Positions 24,609 to 33,236 of a DNA stretch of 64,000 nt are shown here, piece by piece. This DNA comes from Poindextera sp035604135 (lineage in GTDB: Bacteria > Pseudomonadota > Alphaproteobacteria > Caulobacterales > Caulobacteraceae). The DNA is taken from NCBI GenBank assembly GCA_035604135.1, contig DATNJB010000059.1, positions 9,473 through 73,472 of the forward strand, given 5' to 3'. The position numbers were made by a program, and so were the translations under genes. The notes beneath the pieces were generated by a model that saw only the letters and a program-made list of their open reading frames with translations, searched no databases and was not told where the DNA came from. Position 1 is the stretch's first letter; every line of letters starts with the position of its first letter.

Positions 24609-24855
24609 GCCGCCGCACGGTCAGGTCGTCGATCTCCAGCGTCTTGATCCGTCCGCGGCCGATCGCGAGCCGGCCGACGGCGAGGGTTCCGATGGCAAGC
24701 GCGCCGATCGCAAGCGCGCCCAGCGCCGTGGCGCCGATGGCGAAGGCCGCCAGGTTGCTGACAGGCCGCGGGGCGGGCGGCGGCGCGGGCTCGAGCTCGA
24801 GCACCGCCACGGGCGCCTCGACCTCCATGGGGGCCGTCGGGTCGGAGTCGGGCAT
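24547..24855 (-). CDS. Small protein with pentad repeats
   Basis: A 102-residue protein. The N-terminus is acidic and proline-rich (to about residue 34). Residues about 40-88 contain consecutive five-residue units of pattern x-x-L-x-[IV] (for example GALAI, GTLAV, GRLAI, KTLEI, DDLTV, RRLRV). The first units are hydrophobic, the later ones charged. The spacing suggests a beta-helix-like or membrane-associated repeat, though it is not a canonical pentapeptide repeat. The C-terminus is basic. It overlaps the ymdB-like gene tail to tail. No family name recognised. Confidence 0.6.
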   Translation of the reverse strand: MPDSDPTAPMEVEAPVAVLELEPAPPPAPRPVSNLAAFAIGATALGALAIGALAIGTLAVGRLAIGRGRIKTLEIDDLTVRRLRVLELPEGAPQPRRRGRSG

Positions 24856-24936
24856 GGCGTCTCAACCTCTTGAGGGCGCAGCCGGTTCCGGCGCGGGCGC
24901 CGTGACGGGCGCCGGCCGCCACGCTAGAGAGCGACC

Positions 24937-25536
24937 ATGATCTATCTGCTTCGCCATGGCGAGACGCTCGGTAACAGCGAGGGCCGCTTTCAGGGGCGGC
25001 TCGAGTCGCCGCTCAGCGAGCACGGGCAGGCGCAGGCGCGCGCGGTCGGCGCGCGGTTGGCGGCGCTCGCGGCCGCCGATCCCGGCGACTGGACGATCGA
25101 GGCCAGCCCGCTCGGGCGCGCGCGGCAGACTGGGGCCATCGTCGCCGAGGCCATGGGCCTGCCGGAGCCACGCATCGAGCCCAGGCTGATCGAGGCCGAC
25201 TATGGCGCGCTCGAGGGGTTGACGCGGCCGGAGGTCGAGGCCCGCTGGCCGCACTTGGCCGGGGTGATCGGCGTCTTCGGCTACGCTCCCGACGGCGAGA
25301 GCCTCGCCGACCTCGACGCGCGAGCGGCCGCGTGGCTCGCGGAGCGGTCGGCCGACCCGCGGCGCGTCATCGCCGTCGCCCACGCCAGCATCGGCCGGGC
25401 GATCCGCGGCGCCTATGTCGGCGCGCCGTTCGAGCAATACCGCCTGTTCGAGACTCCGCAGGACGCCTTCCACCGCCTGCACGAGGGCCGCATCGAGCGT
25501 ATCGATTGCGGACCGGCGGCACTGGCGCGGGCCTGA
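24937..25536 (+). CDS. Histidine phosphatase family protein (phosphoglycerate-mutase-like)
   Basis: A 199-residue protein with the catalytic LLRHGET at 4-10, the general-acid region IEADYGALEGLTRPE and the second catalytic His in IAVAHASIGRA. It belongs to the histidine phosphatase (PGM/CobC/SixA) superfamily. The substrate cannot be read; bacterial members act on phosphoglycerate, sugar phosphates or alpha-ribazole phosphate. It is upstream of yebC in the same direction, with a 45-bp gap. Confidence 0.9.
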   Translation: MIYLLRHGETLGNSEGRFQGRLESPLSEHGQAQARAVGARLAALAAADPGDWTIEASPLGRARQTGAIVAEAMGLPEPRIEPRLIEADYGALEGLTRPEVEARWPHLAGVIGVFGYAPDGESLADLDARAAAWLAERSADPRRVIAVAHASIGRAIRGAYVGAPFEQYRLFETPQDAFHRLHEGRIERIDCGPAALARA

Positions 25537-25581
25537 CCGCGGCGCTACAAGCCCGCGGCCTTGTAAGAACAGACCTCGACG

Positions 25582-26328
25582 ATGGCCGGACACTCCAAGT
25601 TCAAGAACATTCAGTTCCGCAAGGGCGCCCAGGACAAGAAGCGCTCGAAGATCTTCTCCAAGCTCTCGCGCGACATCACGCTGGCGGCCAAGCAAGGCCT
25701 GCCGGACCCGGCGGCCAACGCGCGCCTGCGACTGGCCATCGCCACCGCGCGCGCCGAGTCGATGCCCAAGGACAACATCGACCGCGCGATCAAGAAGGCG
25801 ATCGGCGGCGAGACCGACTCCTTCGAGGACATCCGCTACGAGGGGTTCGGTCCTGGCGGCGTCGGGATCATCGTCGAGGTGCTGACCGACAACCGAAACC
25901 GCGCCGCCGCCTCCGTGCGCACCATCTTCGGCAAGAACGGCGGCAACCTCGGCGAGAGCGGCTCGGTCGCCTTCATGTTCGATCGCGTGGGCGAGATCGC
26001 CTACCCAGCCTCGGCTGGGAGCGAGGACGCGGTGATGGACGCGGCCATCGAAGCCGGAGCTGAGGACGTCGAGAGCGATGCCGAGGGTCACCTGATCACG
26101 TCGGCCTTCGAAGACCTCTCGGCGGTCGCCGAGGCGCTGGAAGCCAAGCTCGGCCCGCCGAAGTCCACCGCCGCCGTCTGGCGCGCGAAGACCACGACCC
26201 CCGTCTCGGCCGCCGACGCCGCCACGCTGATGAAGCTGCTCGAAGCACTCGAGGACGACGACGACGTACAGGACGTCTACTCCAACGCCGAGCTGACCGA
26301 AGAGCAAATGGCCGCGCTCGCGGGGTAG
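25582..26328 (+). CDS. yebC: YebC/PmpR-family regulatory protein
   Basis: A 248-residue protein with the family start MAGHSKFKNIQFRKGAQDKK and GGVGIIVEVLTDNRNRAA. YebC proteins bind DNA as regulators in some bacteria. Recent work shows that others act on the ribosome to relieve polyproline stalling. In alphaproteobacteria the gene usually sits just before ruvCAB, as here. The length is standard and the gene looks intact. A repeat element lies between it and ruvC. Confidence 0.95.
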   Translation: MAGHSKFKNIQFRKGAQDKKRSKIFSKLSRDITLAAKQGLPDPAANARLRLAIATARAESMPKDNIDRAIKKAIGGETDSFEDIRYEGFGPGGVGIIVEVLTDNRNRAAASVRTIFGKNGGNLGESGSVAFMFDRVGEIAYPASAGSEDAVMDAAIEAGAEDVESDAEGHLITSAFEDLSAVAEALEAKLGPPKSTAAVWRAKTTTPVSAADAATLMKLLEALEDDDDVQDVYSNAELTEEQMAALAG

Positions 26329-26337
26329 GCGCAAAAC

Positions 26338-26476
26338 CCCTCCCAGAGGGAGGGGCCGAGCGCCGTGCGGCCCGAGGGGGGGGAGGGTTACGGCCTCTCG
26401 GGCTACTCTGAAACGGCGTACGCCGTCATCCTCCCGTTGCTGCGCAATAGGCCCCTCCTTCTCCCCCGGGAGAAGT
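26338..26476. repeat. Second interspersed repeat family (GGGAGGG palindromes), copy 2
   Basis: It opens with CTCCC-AGA-GGGAG, continues with GGGGCC-GAGCG, then GGGGGGGAGGGTTACGG, and returns as CCCCTCCTTCTCCCCCGGG on the right. The motif order matches the element at 20759-20930 that hosts the IS1595 insertion. It fills the 235-bp gap between yebC and ruvC, just before a CtrA box. Confidence 0.7.
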
Positions 26477-26496
26477 CTGGGGCGCCAAGCCTGCCC

Positions 26497-26512
26497 TTAA
26501 CCTCTCGTTAAC
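26497..26512 (+). promoter_or_regulatory. CtrA-binding site before ruvCAB
   Basis: TTAA-CCTCTCG-TTAACC matches the full CtrA consensus TTAA-N7-TTAAC of Caulobacterales and other alphaproteobacteria. It lies 52-67 nt upstream of the ruvC start, a position where bound CtrA could activate or repress transcription. It implies cell-cycle control of Holliday-junction resolution; the effect is not known. Confidence 0.65.
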
Positions 26513-26563
26513 CGATCCGGCCGCTTCCCCTACGCCACGCCGCGCGCGATGTTGCCGGAACAC

Positions 26564-27067
26564 ATGACGAACGCGATTCGCATCCTCGGCCTCGATCCGG
26601 GCCTTCGGCGCACCGGGTGGGGGGTGATCGTGATCGACGGGGCCAAGCTCGCCCACGTCGCCCACGGCGTGATCGCGCCCAAGGAGACGCTGGCGCTCTC
26701 CGAGCGGCTGCTCGTGCTGTTCGAGGGCGTCGCCGAGGTGGTCGCCCGCTACGTCCCCGATGAAGCGGCGGTCGAGGAGACCTTCGTCACAGCCAACGGG
26801 TCCTCGACGCTCAAGCTCGGCCACGCGCGGGCGGCGGCGATGATCGCCCCGGCGCGCGCCGGCCTCATCGTCGCCGAATACGCCGCCAAGGTGGTGAAGA
26901 AGGCGCTGGTCGGAACCGGCGGCGCCGACAAGGCGCAGGTCGCCTTCATGGTCGCGCGTCTGCTCCCCGCCGCCGGGCCGGCAAGCGCCGACGCCGCCGA
27001 CGCACTCGCCGTCGCTATCGCCCACGCGCACGCCCGCCGCGCCCGCAGCCTGGGGGCAGCCGCGTGA
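26564..27067 (+). CDS. ruvC: Crossover junction endodeoxyribonuclease RuvC
   Basis: A 167-residue Holliday-junction resolvase with the RNase H-like active site: Asp in RILGLDPGLRRTGWGV, Glu in AAVEETF, and the C-terminal DAADALAVAIAHAH pair. It cuts symmetrically across four-way junctions. The start may be 26564 or 26549; 26564 gives the usual N-terminus. It overlaps ruvA by 4 bp. Confidence 0.95.
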   Translation: MTNAIRILGLDPGLRRTGWGVIVIDGAKLAHVAHGVIAPKETLALSERLLVLFEGVAEVVARYVPDEAAVEETFVTANGSSTLKLGHARAAAMIAPARAGLIVAEYAAKVVKKALVGTGGADKAQVAFMVARLLPAAGPASADAADALAVAIAHAHARRARSLGAAA

Positions 27068-27672
27068 TCGGCCGCCTGCGAGGCCTCGTGGCCGAAATTG
27101 GCGAGGAGGACGCGTTGATCGACGTGGGCGGCGTTGGTTACGTCCTGCGCTGCGGAACGCGCACGCTCTCGCGCCTGCCGCCGCTCGGCGACGAGGCGCT
27201 GCTGCACGTCGAGACCCAGTGGTCGGAGCAGGGGGGCTTGCGCCTCTATGCCTTTCTCGCCCGCGACGAGCGGCGCGCCTTCGTCGCGCTGCAGTCGGTG
27301 CAGGGCGTCGGACCGAAAGCGGCGCTGGGCGTGCTCGACGTGCTCGGCCCCGCCGAACTCGCTCAGGCGGTGGCGCGGAACGACCGGGCCCAGATCGGCC
27401 GCGCGCAAGGGGTCGGCCCCAAGCTCACCCAGCGCATCATCACCGAGCTTAAGGACAAGCCGATCGCAGACGGATCGGTCGCCGCCTTCCACGCTCAGGT
27501 CATGCCGACGCACGAACCCAGCACCGCCGGCGAAGCGGTCGCCGCGCTCATGGGCCTGCAGGTCGCCGAGGTCACCGCCAGGCGCGCGGTCGACGCGGCG
27601 CTCATCCGGCTCGGCGAGGACGCCGAGATCCCGGCCGTGATCAAGGCCGCCTTGCAGGAGCTCGGGCGTTGA
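27064..27672 (+). CDS. ruvA: Holliday junction branch-migration protein RuvA
   Basis: A 202-residue protein with an N-terminal OB fold (MIGRLRGLVAEIGEEDALID) and helix-hairpin-helix motifs (QSVQGVGPKAALGVL and GRAQGVGPKLTQRIITEL). The C-terminal domain that binds RuvB follows a flexible linker (near 140-155). It overlaps ruvC (GTGA) and ruvB (TTGA), so the three are translationally coupled. Confidence 0.95.
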   Translation: MIGRLRGLVAEIGEEDALIDVGGVGYVLRCGTRTLSRLPPLGDEALLHVETQWSEQGGLRLYAFLARDERRAFVALQSVQGVGPKAALGVLDVLGPAELAQAVARNDRAQIGRAQGVGPKLTQRIITELKDKPIADGSVAAFHAQVMPTHEPSTAGEAVAALMGLQVAEVTARRAVDAALIRLGEDAEIPAVIKAALQELGR

Positions 27673-28706
27673 CTCGCCTGGTGGCCGGCGAGGCCGAGGC
27701 GTTCGAGCCCACCGATCGGGCGATGCGGCCGCAGACACTGGCCGAGTTCGTCGGCCAGGCGCAGGCGAAGGGAAACCTCAGCGTCTTCATCGAAGCCGCG
27801 CGCGGCCGCGCCGAGGCGCTGGACCACGTGCTGTTGTTCGGGCCGCCCGGTCTCGGCAAAACGACGCTGGCGCAGATCATCGCCCGCGAGCTCGGGGTGA
27901 ACTTCCGCGCCACCTCCGGCCCGGTGCTGGCCAAGGCCGGCGACCTCGCCGCCATCCTCACCAACCTCGAGCCGCGCGACGTGCTTTTCATCGACGAAGT
28001 GCATCGCCTCGCCCCGAACGTCGAGGAGATCCTCTATCCGGCGATGGAGGACCACGTGCTCGACCTGATGATCGGCGAGGGTCCCTCGGCGCGCTCGGTG
28101 CGCATTGACCTGGCGCCCTTCACGCTCGTGGCGGCGACGACGCGCGCGGGGCTCCTCGCGAGACCGCTGCACGACCGCTTCGGCATCCCGCTCCGGCTCG
28201 AGTTCTACACGCCAGACGAGCTCAAGACGGTGCTGACCCAGGCGGCGCGCAAGCTGGGCGTTGCGCTGACGGAGGAGGGCGCGGCCGAGATCGCCGCCCG
28301 CGCCCGGGGCACGCCCAGGGTGGCCGGGCGGCTGCTCCGCCGCGTACGCGACTTCGCCGAGGCCGAGGGGGCCGACCGCATCGACCGCGCCGCGGCCGCC
28401 CGCGCGCTCGTCCGTCTCGAGGTCGACGAGGCCGGCCTCGACGCCCTGGACCGCAAGTATCTCCGCGCCCTGATCGACAATTACGGCGGCGGCCCGGCCG
28501 GGGTCGAGACGCTCGCCTACGCCATCGCCGAGGCCCGGGACGGCGTGGAGGACGTCGTCGAGCCCTTCCTGCTGCAGCAGGGCTTTATCCAGCGCACGCC
28601 GCGCGGCCGCATCGCCTGCGCCAAGGCCTACGCGCTTCTGGGGCTGAACCCGCCGCCCCGCTCGCCGACGGCCGCCCAGCCCGGGCTGTTCGAGGACGAG
28701 GCGTAA
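27669..28706 (+). CDS. ruvB: Holliday junction branch-migration ATPase RuvB
   Basis: A 345-residue AAA+ motor with Walker A FGPPGLGKTTLA, Walker B FIDEVHRL and sensor region TTRAGLLARPLHDRFG, plus the C-terminal winged helix. It drives branch migration with RuvA. The start is read as TTG 27669, overlapping the ruvA stop; a GTG a few codons inside is possible. The last gene of the ruvCAB block is followed 8 bp later by ybgC. Confidence 0.96.
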   Translation: MTRLVAGEAEAFEPTDRAMRPQTLAEFVGQAQAKGNLSVFIEAARGRAEALDHVLLFGPPGLGKTTLAQIIARELGVNFRATSGPVLAKAGDLAAILTNLEPRDVLFIDEVHRLAPNVEEILYPAMEDHVLDLMIGEGPSARSVRIDLAPFTLVAATTRAGLLARPLHDRFGIPLRLEFYTPDELKTVLTQAARKLGVALTEEGAAEIAARARGTPRVAGRLLRRVRDFAEAEGADRIDRAAAARALVRLEVDEAGLDALDRKYLRALIDNYGGGPAGVETLAYAIAEARDGVEDVVEPFLLQQGFIQRTPRGRIACAKAYALLGLNPPPRSPTAAQPGLFEDEA

Positions 28707-28714
28707 GGACGCGC

Positions 28715-29161
28715 ATGGGTCCCTCCGCCGGCGTCTTCGAGGGGAGCGAGCATGTGCTGCCGGCGCGCGTCTACTACGAGGACACCGACCTCACCGGCGT
28801 CGTCTATCACGCCAATTACCTCCGCTATTTCGAGCGCGGGCGTTCCGACTTCCTTCGCCTGGCCGGCGTCGATCACGCCAGCCTGTTGGCCCGCGACGAT
28901 CCCGCCGCCTTCACCGTCACCAGGATCACGATCACATTTCACCAGGCCGCCCGCATCGACGACGCGCTGGAAGTGCGCACGCGGTTCCAGCACAGGCGGC
29001 GCGTCCGACTGCATGCCGTGCAGCGGATCCTCCGCGGCGGGGTCCTGCTCTCCACGGCCGAGGTCGAGGTCGTCTGTATCGGTCCGGACGGCCGCGTGCG
29101 TCGTCCGCCCGCCGAGCTCGTCGCCGCGCTCACGCCGCTTTTGTCGCCTAAATCGCCTTAG
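28715..29161 (+). CDS. ybgC: Tol-Pal system-associated acyl-CoA thioesterase
   Basis: A 148-residue hot-dog-fold protein with YYEDTDLTGVVYHANYLRYF, containing the catalytic Asp of the YbgC/4HBT family. It is the first gene of the tol-pal cluster, as in most proteobacteria. It hydrolyses short acyl-CoA or interacts with phospholipid synthesis; its contribution to Tol-Pal function is unclear. It follows ruvB by 8 bp. Confidence 0.92.
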   Translation: MGPSAGVFEGSEHVLPARVYYEDTDLTGVVYHANYLRYFERGRSDFLRLAGVDHASLLARDDPAAFTVTRITITFHQAARIDDALEVRTRFQHRRRVRLHAVQRILRGGVLLSTAEVEVVCIGPDGRVRRPPAELVAALTPLLSPKSP

Positions 29162-29220
29162 TTTCACCACCCTGCCCGCCCAACTGGGCCGGGCCGGGCT
29201 CCGGAGCTAGAACACCTCGC

Positions 29221-29925
29221 ATGGACGCACAGAGCGCGCTCACGCCGGAGAGCTTCTCCTTCATCGCCGTCTTCATGCGGGCCGATTGGGTCGTGAAGGT
29301 CGTCCTGGTCGGCCTCATGCTCGCCTCGGTCTGGTCGTGGACCTTGATCATCGACAAGCTGGTGCGCTTCGCCGCGCTGAACCGCCATGCCGACCATTTC
29401 GAGCGCGAGGTCGCTTCCGGCCGATCGCTGGAGGAGGTCGCGGCCGAAGCAGGCCCGGATCCCCGCCAAGCCCTGCCGCGCATGCTGCAGGCGGCGCTGC
29501 GCGACTGGCGCGAAGGCGGCAAGGGGGGCGGCGAGACCGCGACCGCGCTCCTGCTCCAGCGCATCGACCGGGCGCTGGATTCCATCATCGCCCGCGAGAG
29601 CGCGCGGGTGGAGGATGGCCTGGGCTCGCTGGCCATCGTGGCCACCTCCTCGCCCTTCATCGGCCTGTTCGGGACCGTCTGGGGGATCATGCACGCCTTC
29701 CAGGCGATCGCGGTCGAGAAGAACACCAACCTCGCGGTGGTGGCGCCGGCGATCGCGGAAGCCCTGCTCGCGACGGCGGTCGGCCTCGCGGCGGCTATCC
29801 CCGCCTACATCGCCTACAACAAGTTCTCGACCGACGCCGGCAAGTTCACCAGCCGGCTCGAGGGCTTCGCCGACGAGCTGTCGGCGGCGGTATCGCGCCG
29901 GCTTGGCGAGCGCATGAAGGGCTAG
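29221..29925 (+). CDS. tolQ: Tol-Pal system proton channel subunit TolQ
   Basis: A 234-residue inner-membrane protein of the MotA/TolQ/ExbB family with three membrane helices: one near residues 23-45 (VVLVGLMLASVWSWTLIID) and two in the second half (ATSSPFIGLFGTVWGIMHAF and IAEALLATAVGLAAAIPAYI). With TolR it uses the proton gradient to energise TolA. It is followed 8 bp later by tolR. Confidence 0.96.
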   Translation: MDAQSALTPESFSFIAVFMRADWVVKVVLVGLMLASVWSWTLIIDKLVRFAALNRHADHFEREVASGRSLEEVAAEAGPDPRQALPRMLQAALRDWREGGKGGGETATALLLQRIDRALDSIIARESARVEDGLGSLAIVATSSPFIGLFGTVWGIMHAFQAIAVEKNTNLAVVAPAIAEALLATAVGLAAAIPAYIAYNKFSTDAGKFTSRLEGFADELSAAVSRRLGERMKG

Positions 29926-29933
29926 CGCCACCC

Positions 29934-30416
29934 ATGCCGCTCTCGCTCGACTCCTCCAACCAACGCCGCGGACGCCGCCGTGGGCGGAGCCGTCGGGCGC
30001 TGTCGGAGATCAACGTCACGCCGCTGGTCGATGTGATGCTTGTGCTCCTGATCATCTTCATGATCTCCGCCCCGCTGCTCACCGCCGGCGTGCCCGTGCA
30101 GTTGCCGAAGACCGAAGCCGGCGCGATCAGCAATCAGAACGAGCCGTTGACCATCAGCATCCGCGCCGACGGGACCATCTATGTCCAGGCGATCGAGACG
30201 CCGTTCAACGCGCTGGCGCCGAAGATGCGCTCTCTGGCCGACACCGGGTTCTCGCGGCCCGTCTACGTGCGCGCCGACGGGCGCGCGCCGTACGCCGTGG
30301 TGGCGCAGGTGATGGCCAGCCTCTCGCAGTCCGGCTTCACCTCGATCGGGCTGATCACCGACACCGGCGGGCCTTCGTCGGGCCTCGAGCCGCCGACCAA
30401 CACGGCGGGGCCTTAA
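29934..30416 (+). CDS. tolR: Tol-Pal system protein TolR
   Basis: A 160-residue protein with an N-terminal basic region, then SEINVTPLVDVMLVLLIIF, where the Asp within the membrane helix is the proton-carrying residue, followed by a periplasmic domain. The C-terminal residues (GGPSSGLEPPTNTAGP) are a short extension. It forms the TolQ-TolR motor. tolA starts 1 bp after its stop. Confidence 0.95.
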   Translation: MPLSLDSSNQRRGRRRGRSRRALSEINVTPLVDVMLVLLIIFMISAPLLTAGVPVQLPKTEAGAISNQNEPLTISIRADGTIYVQAIETPFNALAPKMRSLADTGFSRPVYVRADGRAPYAVVAQVMASLSQSGFTSIGLITDTGGPSSGLEPPTNTAGP

Positions 30417-30417
30417 G

Positions 30418-31215
30418 ATGGCGTCGCGCACCGACCGCTACCCGGCGCTCGCCGCCTCGGCGCTGCTGCATGCAGCCGTGCTGATCGCCGCGCTGGTCGC
30501 CTGGCCGTGGTCGCAGACCATCCACATGGGCGACGTCGTGCCCGTGACGCTGATCAGCGCCGCGCAAGCGCCCGCGCCCGCCCCGGCCGAGCAGGCGCCT
30601 GCGCCGCAGCCCGCCGCGACCAAAGCGCCCGTCCCGCGGGCCCCGCCGCAGCCGGCGGCGCGTGAACAGGCTCCGACGCCGGCGCTTGCGGCGCCCTCCC
30701 CCAAAACGCATCCGCAGAAGGTCGCGCCGCAGCCCACGCCGGCCGCAAAGGCCAAGCCGACTCCGGCGCCGTCGGAGGACTGGACCGCGCTTGCCGCGAC
30801 GCTGACGCACCAGTCGCAGGCGACCGGCGCCCATTCATCGGCAGCGCAGCGCGGGCCATCGCGCGCGAACCAGGCGGTGCAGGCCAGAACCACGACGGGC
30901 GTTTCGAACGCCATCTCCGCTGCCGCCATGACCTCGCTCGCCGGAGAGCTGCAACGGCTGTGGAATCCGAACTGCGACGCGCCGGGCGGCGACGTCACGG
31001 TCAAGGTGACGTTCAAGCTGACCGAGAGTGGGCGGCTGGACGGCTCGCCGTCGTCGTCGCAGGCGAACGCCTCCGATCCGGCGTTGAAGGCGGCGTCCGA
31101 GCGCGCGGTGCGGGCGGTCTACGAGGGCGAGCCCTTCTCCGACCTGCCCCCGGCGCTCTACGGTCAAAATATCACCGTGAACTTCAACCAGAAGACCTAC
31201 TGCTCAAGCCGATGA
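30418..31215 (+). CDS. tolA: TolA-like energy transducer
   Basis: A 265-residue protein. It has an N-terminal membrane helix (LLHAAVLIAALVAWPW, about 17-32), a long Ala/Pro/Lys/Gln-rich linker (about 50-130) and a C-terminal TonB/TolA-like domain ending near ALYGQNITVNFNQKTYC. It links the inner-membrane TolQR motor with TolB/Pal across the periplasm. The linker is shorter than in E. coli TolA. It overlaps tolB by ATGA. Confidence 0.88.
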   Translation: MASRTDRYPALAASALLHAAVLIAALVAWPWSQTIHMGDVVPVTLISAAQAPAPAPAEQAPAPQPAATKAPVPRAPPQPAAREQAPTPALAAPSPKTHPQKVAPQPTPAAKAKPTPAPSEDWTALAATLTHQSQATGAHSSAAQRGPSRANQAVQARTTTGVSNAISAAAMTSLAGELQRLWNPNCDAPGGDVTVKVTFKLTESGRLDGSPSSSQANASDPALKAASERAVRAVYEGEPFSDLPPALYGQNITVNFNQKTYCSSR

Positions 31216-32525
31216 GGCCGTCGATGCTCCTTCTCCGGCGCCAGGCCGCCGCGATCGTCCTGCTGCTCGCCGCCGTCGCGTTCGCGCCGGCGCTGGCGCG
31301 CGCCGACGTCACCGTCGACGTGAACCAGGGCGTGCTGCAGCCGATGCCCATCGCCATTCCCGCCTTCAATGGCGCCCAGGGCGCCGAGATCGCCCAGGTG
31401 GTTGAGAATGACCTCTCGGGCTCCGGCCTGTTCAAGCCGATAGACCCGAACACCTTCCTCGAGCGGTCGCTGGACGTGAACGTCCAGCCGCAGTTCCCGC
31501 TCTGGAAGCAGATCAACGCCCAGGCCCTGCTCGACGGCCAGGCCACGGTGGATTCCGACGGCCGCATGCACGTCGACTTCCGCCTGTGGGACGTCTACGC
31601 CCAGCAGCCGCTGCTCGGCTTCCAGTACTCGTCGACCCAGGACAACTGGCGCCGCCTCGCGCACAAGATCGCCGACGCCGTCTACGAGCGGCTGACCGGC
31701 GAGAAGGGCTACTTCGACACCCGCGTGGTCTTCGTCGCCGAGAGCGGGCCGAAGACCAAGCGCATCCGCCGCCTCGCCATCATGGACCAGGACGGCGCCA
31801 ACCCTAGCTATCTCACCGACGGCGCCTACCAGGTGTTCACGCCCAGGTTCTCCTCGAACGACCAGGAGATCACCTTCATGCTGCTCCGCGATTCCGCGGC
31901 GTCGATCTACCTGTTCAACATCGAGACCGGCCGCGAGGAGGTGCTCGGCCAGTTCAAGGGCATGGTGTTCGCTCCCCGCTTCTCGCCGGACGGCGCCAAG
32001 GTGGCGCTCTCGGTCGAGAAGAACGGAGCGAGCAACATCGACGTCATGGATCTGCGCACACGCCAGGTTCGCCAGGTCACCTTCGACGAGGCGATCGACA
32101 CCTCGGCCAGCTTCTCGCCGGATGGGACGAAGATCGTGTTCAATTCCGACCGGGCCGGAGGCCCGCAGATCTATGTGATGAATGCCGACGGCTCGGATCA
32201 GCATCGCATCTCGTTCGGCGACGGACGGTACACGACGCCCGTCTGGTCGCCGAAGGGCGACCTGATCGCCTTTACCAAGCAGACCGGCTCGACCTTCCAC
32301 ATCGGCGTCATGCACCCGGACGGATCGGACGAGAAACTGCTGACCACCAGCTATCTCGACGAGGGTCCGAGCTGGGCGCCCAACGGGCGGGTGATCATGT
32401 TCTCGCGGGAAACGGCCGGCCAGGGCGCGCGTTTGTGGACGGTGGACGTGACCGGCCAGGTCAGCCGCGCGGCCGCCTTCCCCGGCGGCGCGTCAGATCC
32501 GGCGTGGTCGCCGTTGTTGCCTTGA
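31212..32525 (+). CDS. tolB: Tol-Pal system beta-propeller protein TolB
   Basis: A 437-residue periplasmic protein. A Sec signal peptide (MRPSMLLLRRQAAAIVLLLA, cleavage near AFAPALARA) precedes the N-terminal domain, then a six-bladed propeller with FSPDGAKVALS, FSPDGTKIVFNSDR, WSPKGDLIAFT and WAPNGRVIMFSR repeats. It binds Pal and is released by TolA. The start overlaps the tolA stop. Confidence 0.96.
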   Translation: MRPSMLLLRRQAAAIVLLLAAVAFAPALARADVTVDVNQGVLQPMPIAIPAFNGAQGAEIAQVVENDLSGSGLFKPIDPNTFLERSLDVNVQPQFPLWKQINAQALLDGQATVDSDGRMHVDFRLWDVYAQQPLLGFQYSSTQDNWRRLAHKIADAVYERLTGEKGYFDTRVVFVAESGPKTKRIRRLAIMDQDGANPSYLTDGAYQVFTPRFSSNDQEITFMLLRDSAASIYLFNIETGREEVLGQFKGMVFAPRFSPDGAKVALSVEKNGASNIDVMDLRTRQVRQVTFDEAIDTSASFSPDGTKIVFNSDRAGGPQIYVMNADGSDQHRISFGDGRYTTPVWSPKGDLIAFTKQTGSTFHIGVMHPDGSDEKLLTTSYLDEGPSWAPNGRVIMFSRETAGQGARLWTVDVTGQVSRAAAFPGGASDPAWSPLLP

Positions 32526-32633
32526 GGTCGAGGCAATGAAACCAGCAGCGGCGGGGCGGGTTTTGTCAGGACATCGCAAGGCCGTGGCGCCACTATCGGC
32601 TTCCGACACGCACGCGGCCGCAAGGAGAAGCAA

Positions 32634-33191
32634 ATGACGTTCAAGGTCAGTGTTGGTGTTCGACTGGCGCTGGTCGGCGGACTGGCGTTCTCGATCGCGG
32701 CCTGCGCCTCGCAGCCGAAGCCCGCGCCGCTCGCGCCGACCAACCAGGGGCAGCAGGAACAGCAACAGCCCTACGTCCCACCGGAGCAACAGCCGGTCGC
32801 CGAACAGCCGACCGCGGCGGTCCCCGGCTCCGCGCAGGACTTCGTCGTCAACGTCGGCGATCGGGTCTATTTCGACTTCGACCAGTTCACCATCCGCGCC
32901 GACGGGATGGACACGCTCGCCAAGCAGGCCCAGTGGCTCGACCGCTATCCGGCGGTGCAGGTGCGCATCGAAGGCAACTGCGATGAGCGCGGGACCGAGG
33001 AGTACAACTTCGGGCTGGGCGCGCGTCGGGCGGAGTCGGTGAAAGAGTTTCTGATCAACCACGGCGTCGACGGATCGCGCATAACCACCGTCTCCTACGG
33101 CAAGGCGCGGCCGATCGATCCGGGCGACAACGAGGACGCCTGGGCCAAGAACCGCAACGCCCACACCGCGATCACCGGCGGCGCGCAGTAG
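32634..33191 (+). CDS. pal: Peptidoglycan-associated lipoprotein Pal
   Basis: A 185-residue OmpA-like lipoprotein. The signal peptide is followed by a lipobox-type cysteine (FSIAACAS, Cys near 23), then a Pro/Gln-rich linker (about 28-68) and the peptidoglycan-binding domain with YFDFDQFTI, GNCDERGTEEYNFGLGARRA and VSYGKARPID. It anchors the outer membrane to the cell wall and is recruited to the division site. Site AAGGAG lies before ATG 32634. Confidence 0.96.
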   Translation: MTFKVSVGVRLALVGGLAFSIAACASQPKPAPLAPTNQGQQEQQQPYVPPEQQPVAEQPTAAVPGSAQDFVVNVGDRVYFDFDQFTIRADGMDTLAKQAQWLDRYPAVQVRIEGNCDERGTEEYNFGLGARRAESVKEFLINHGVDGSRITTVSYGKARPIDPGDNEDAWAKNRNAHTAITGGAQ

Positions 33192-33236
33192 GCGTCGGCC
33201 GTAGTTTAGCCAAGGGTTTCGTGTGAACATCCCGGC

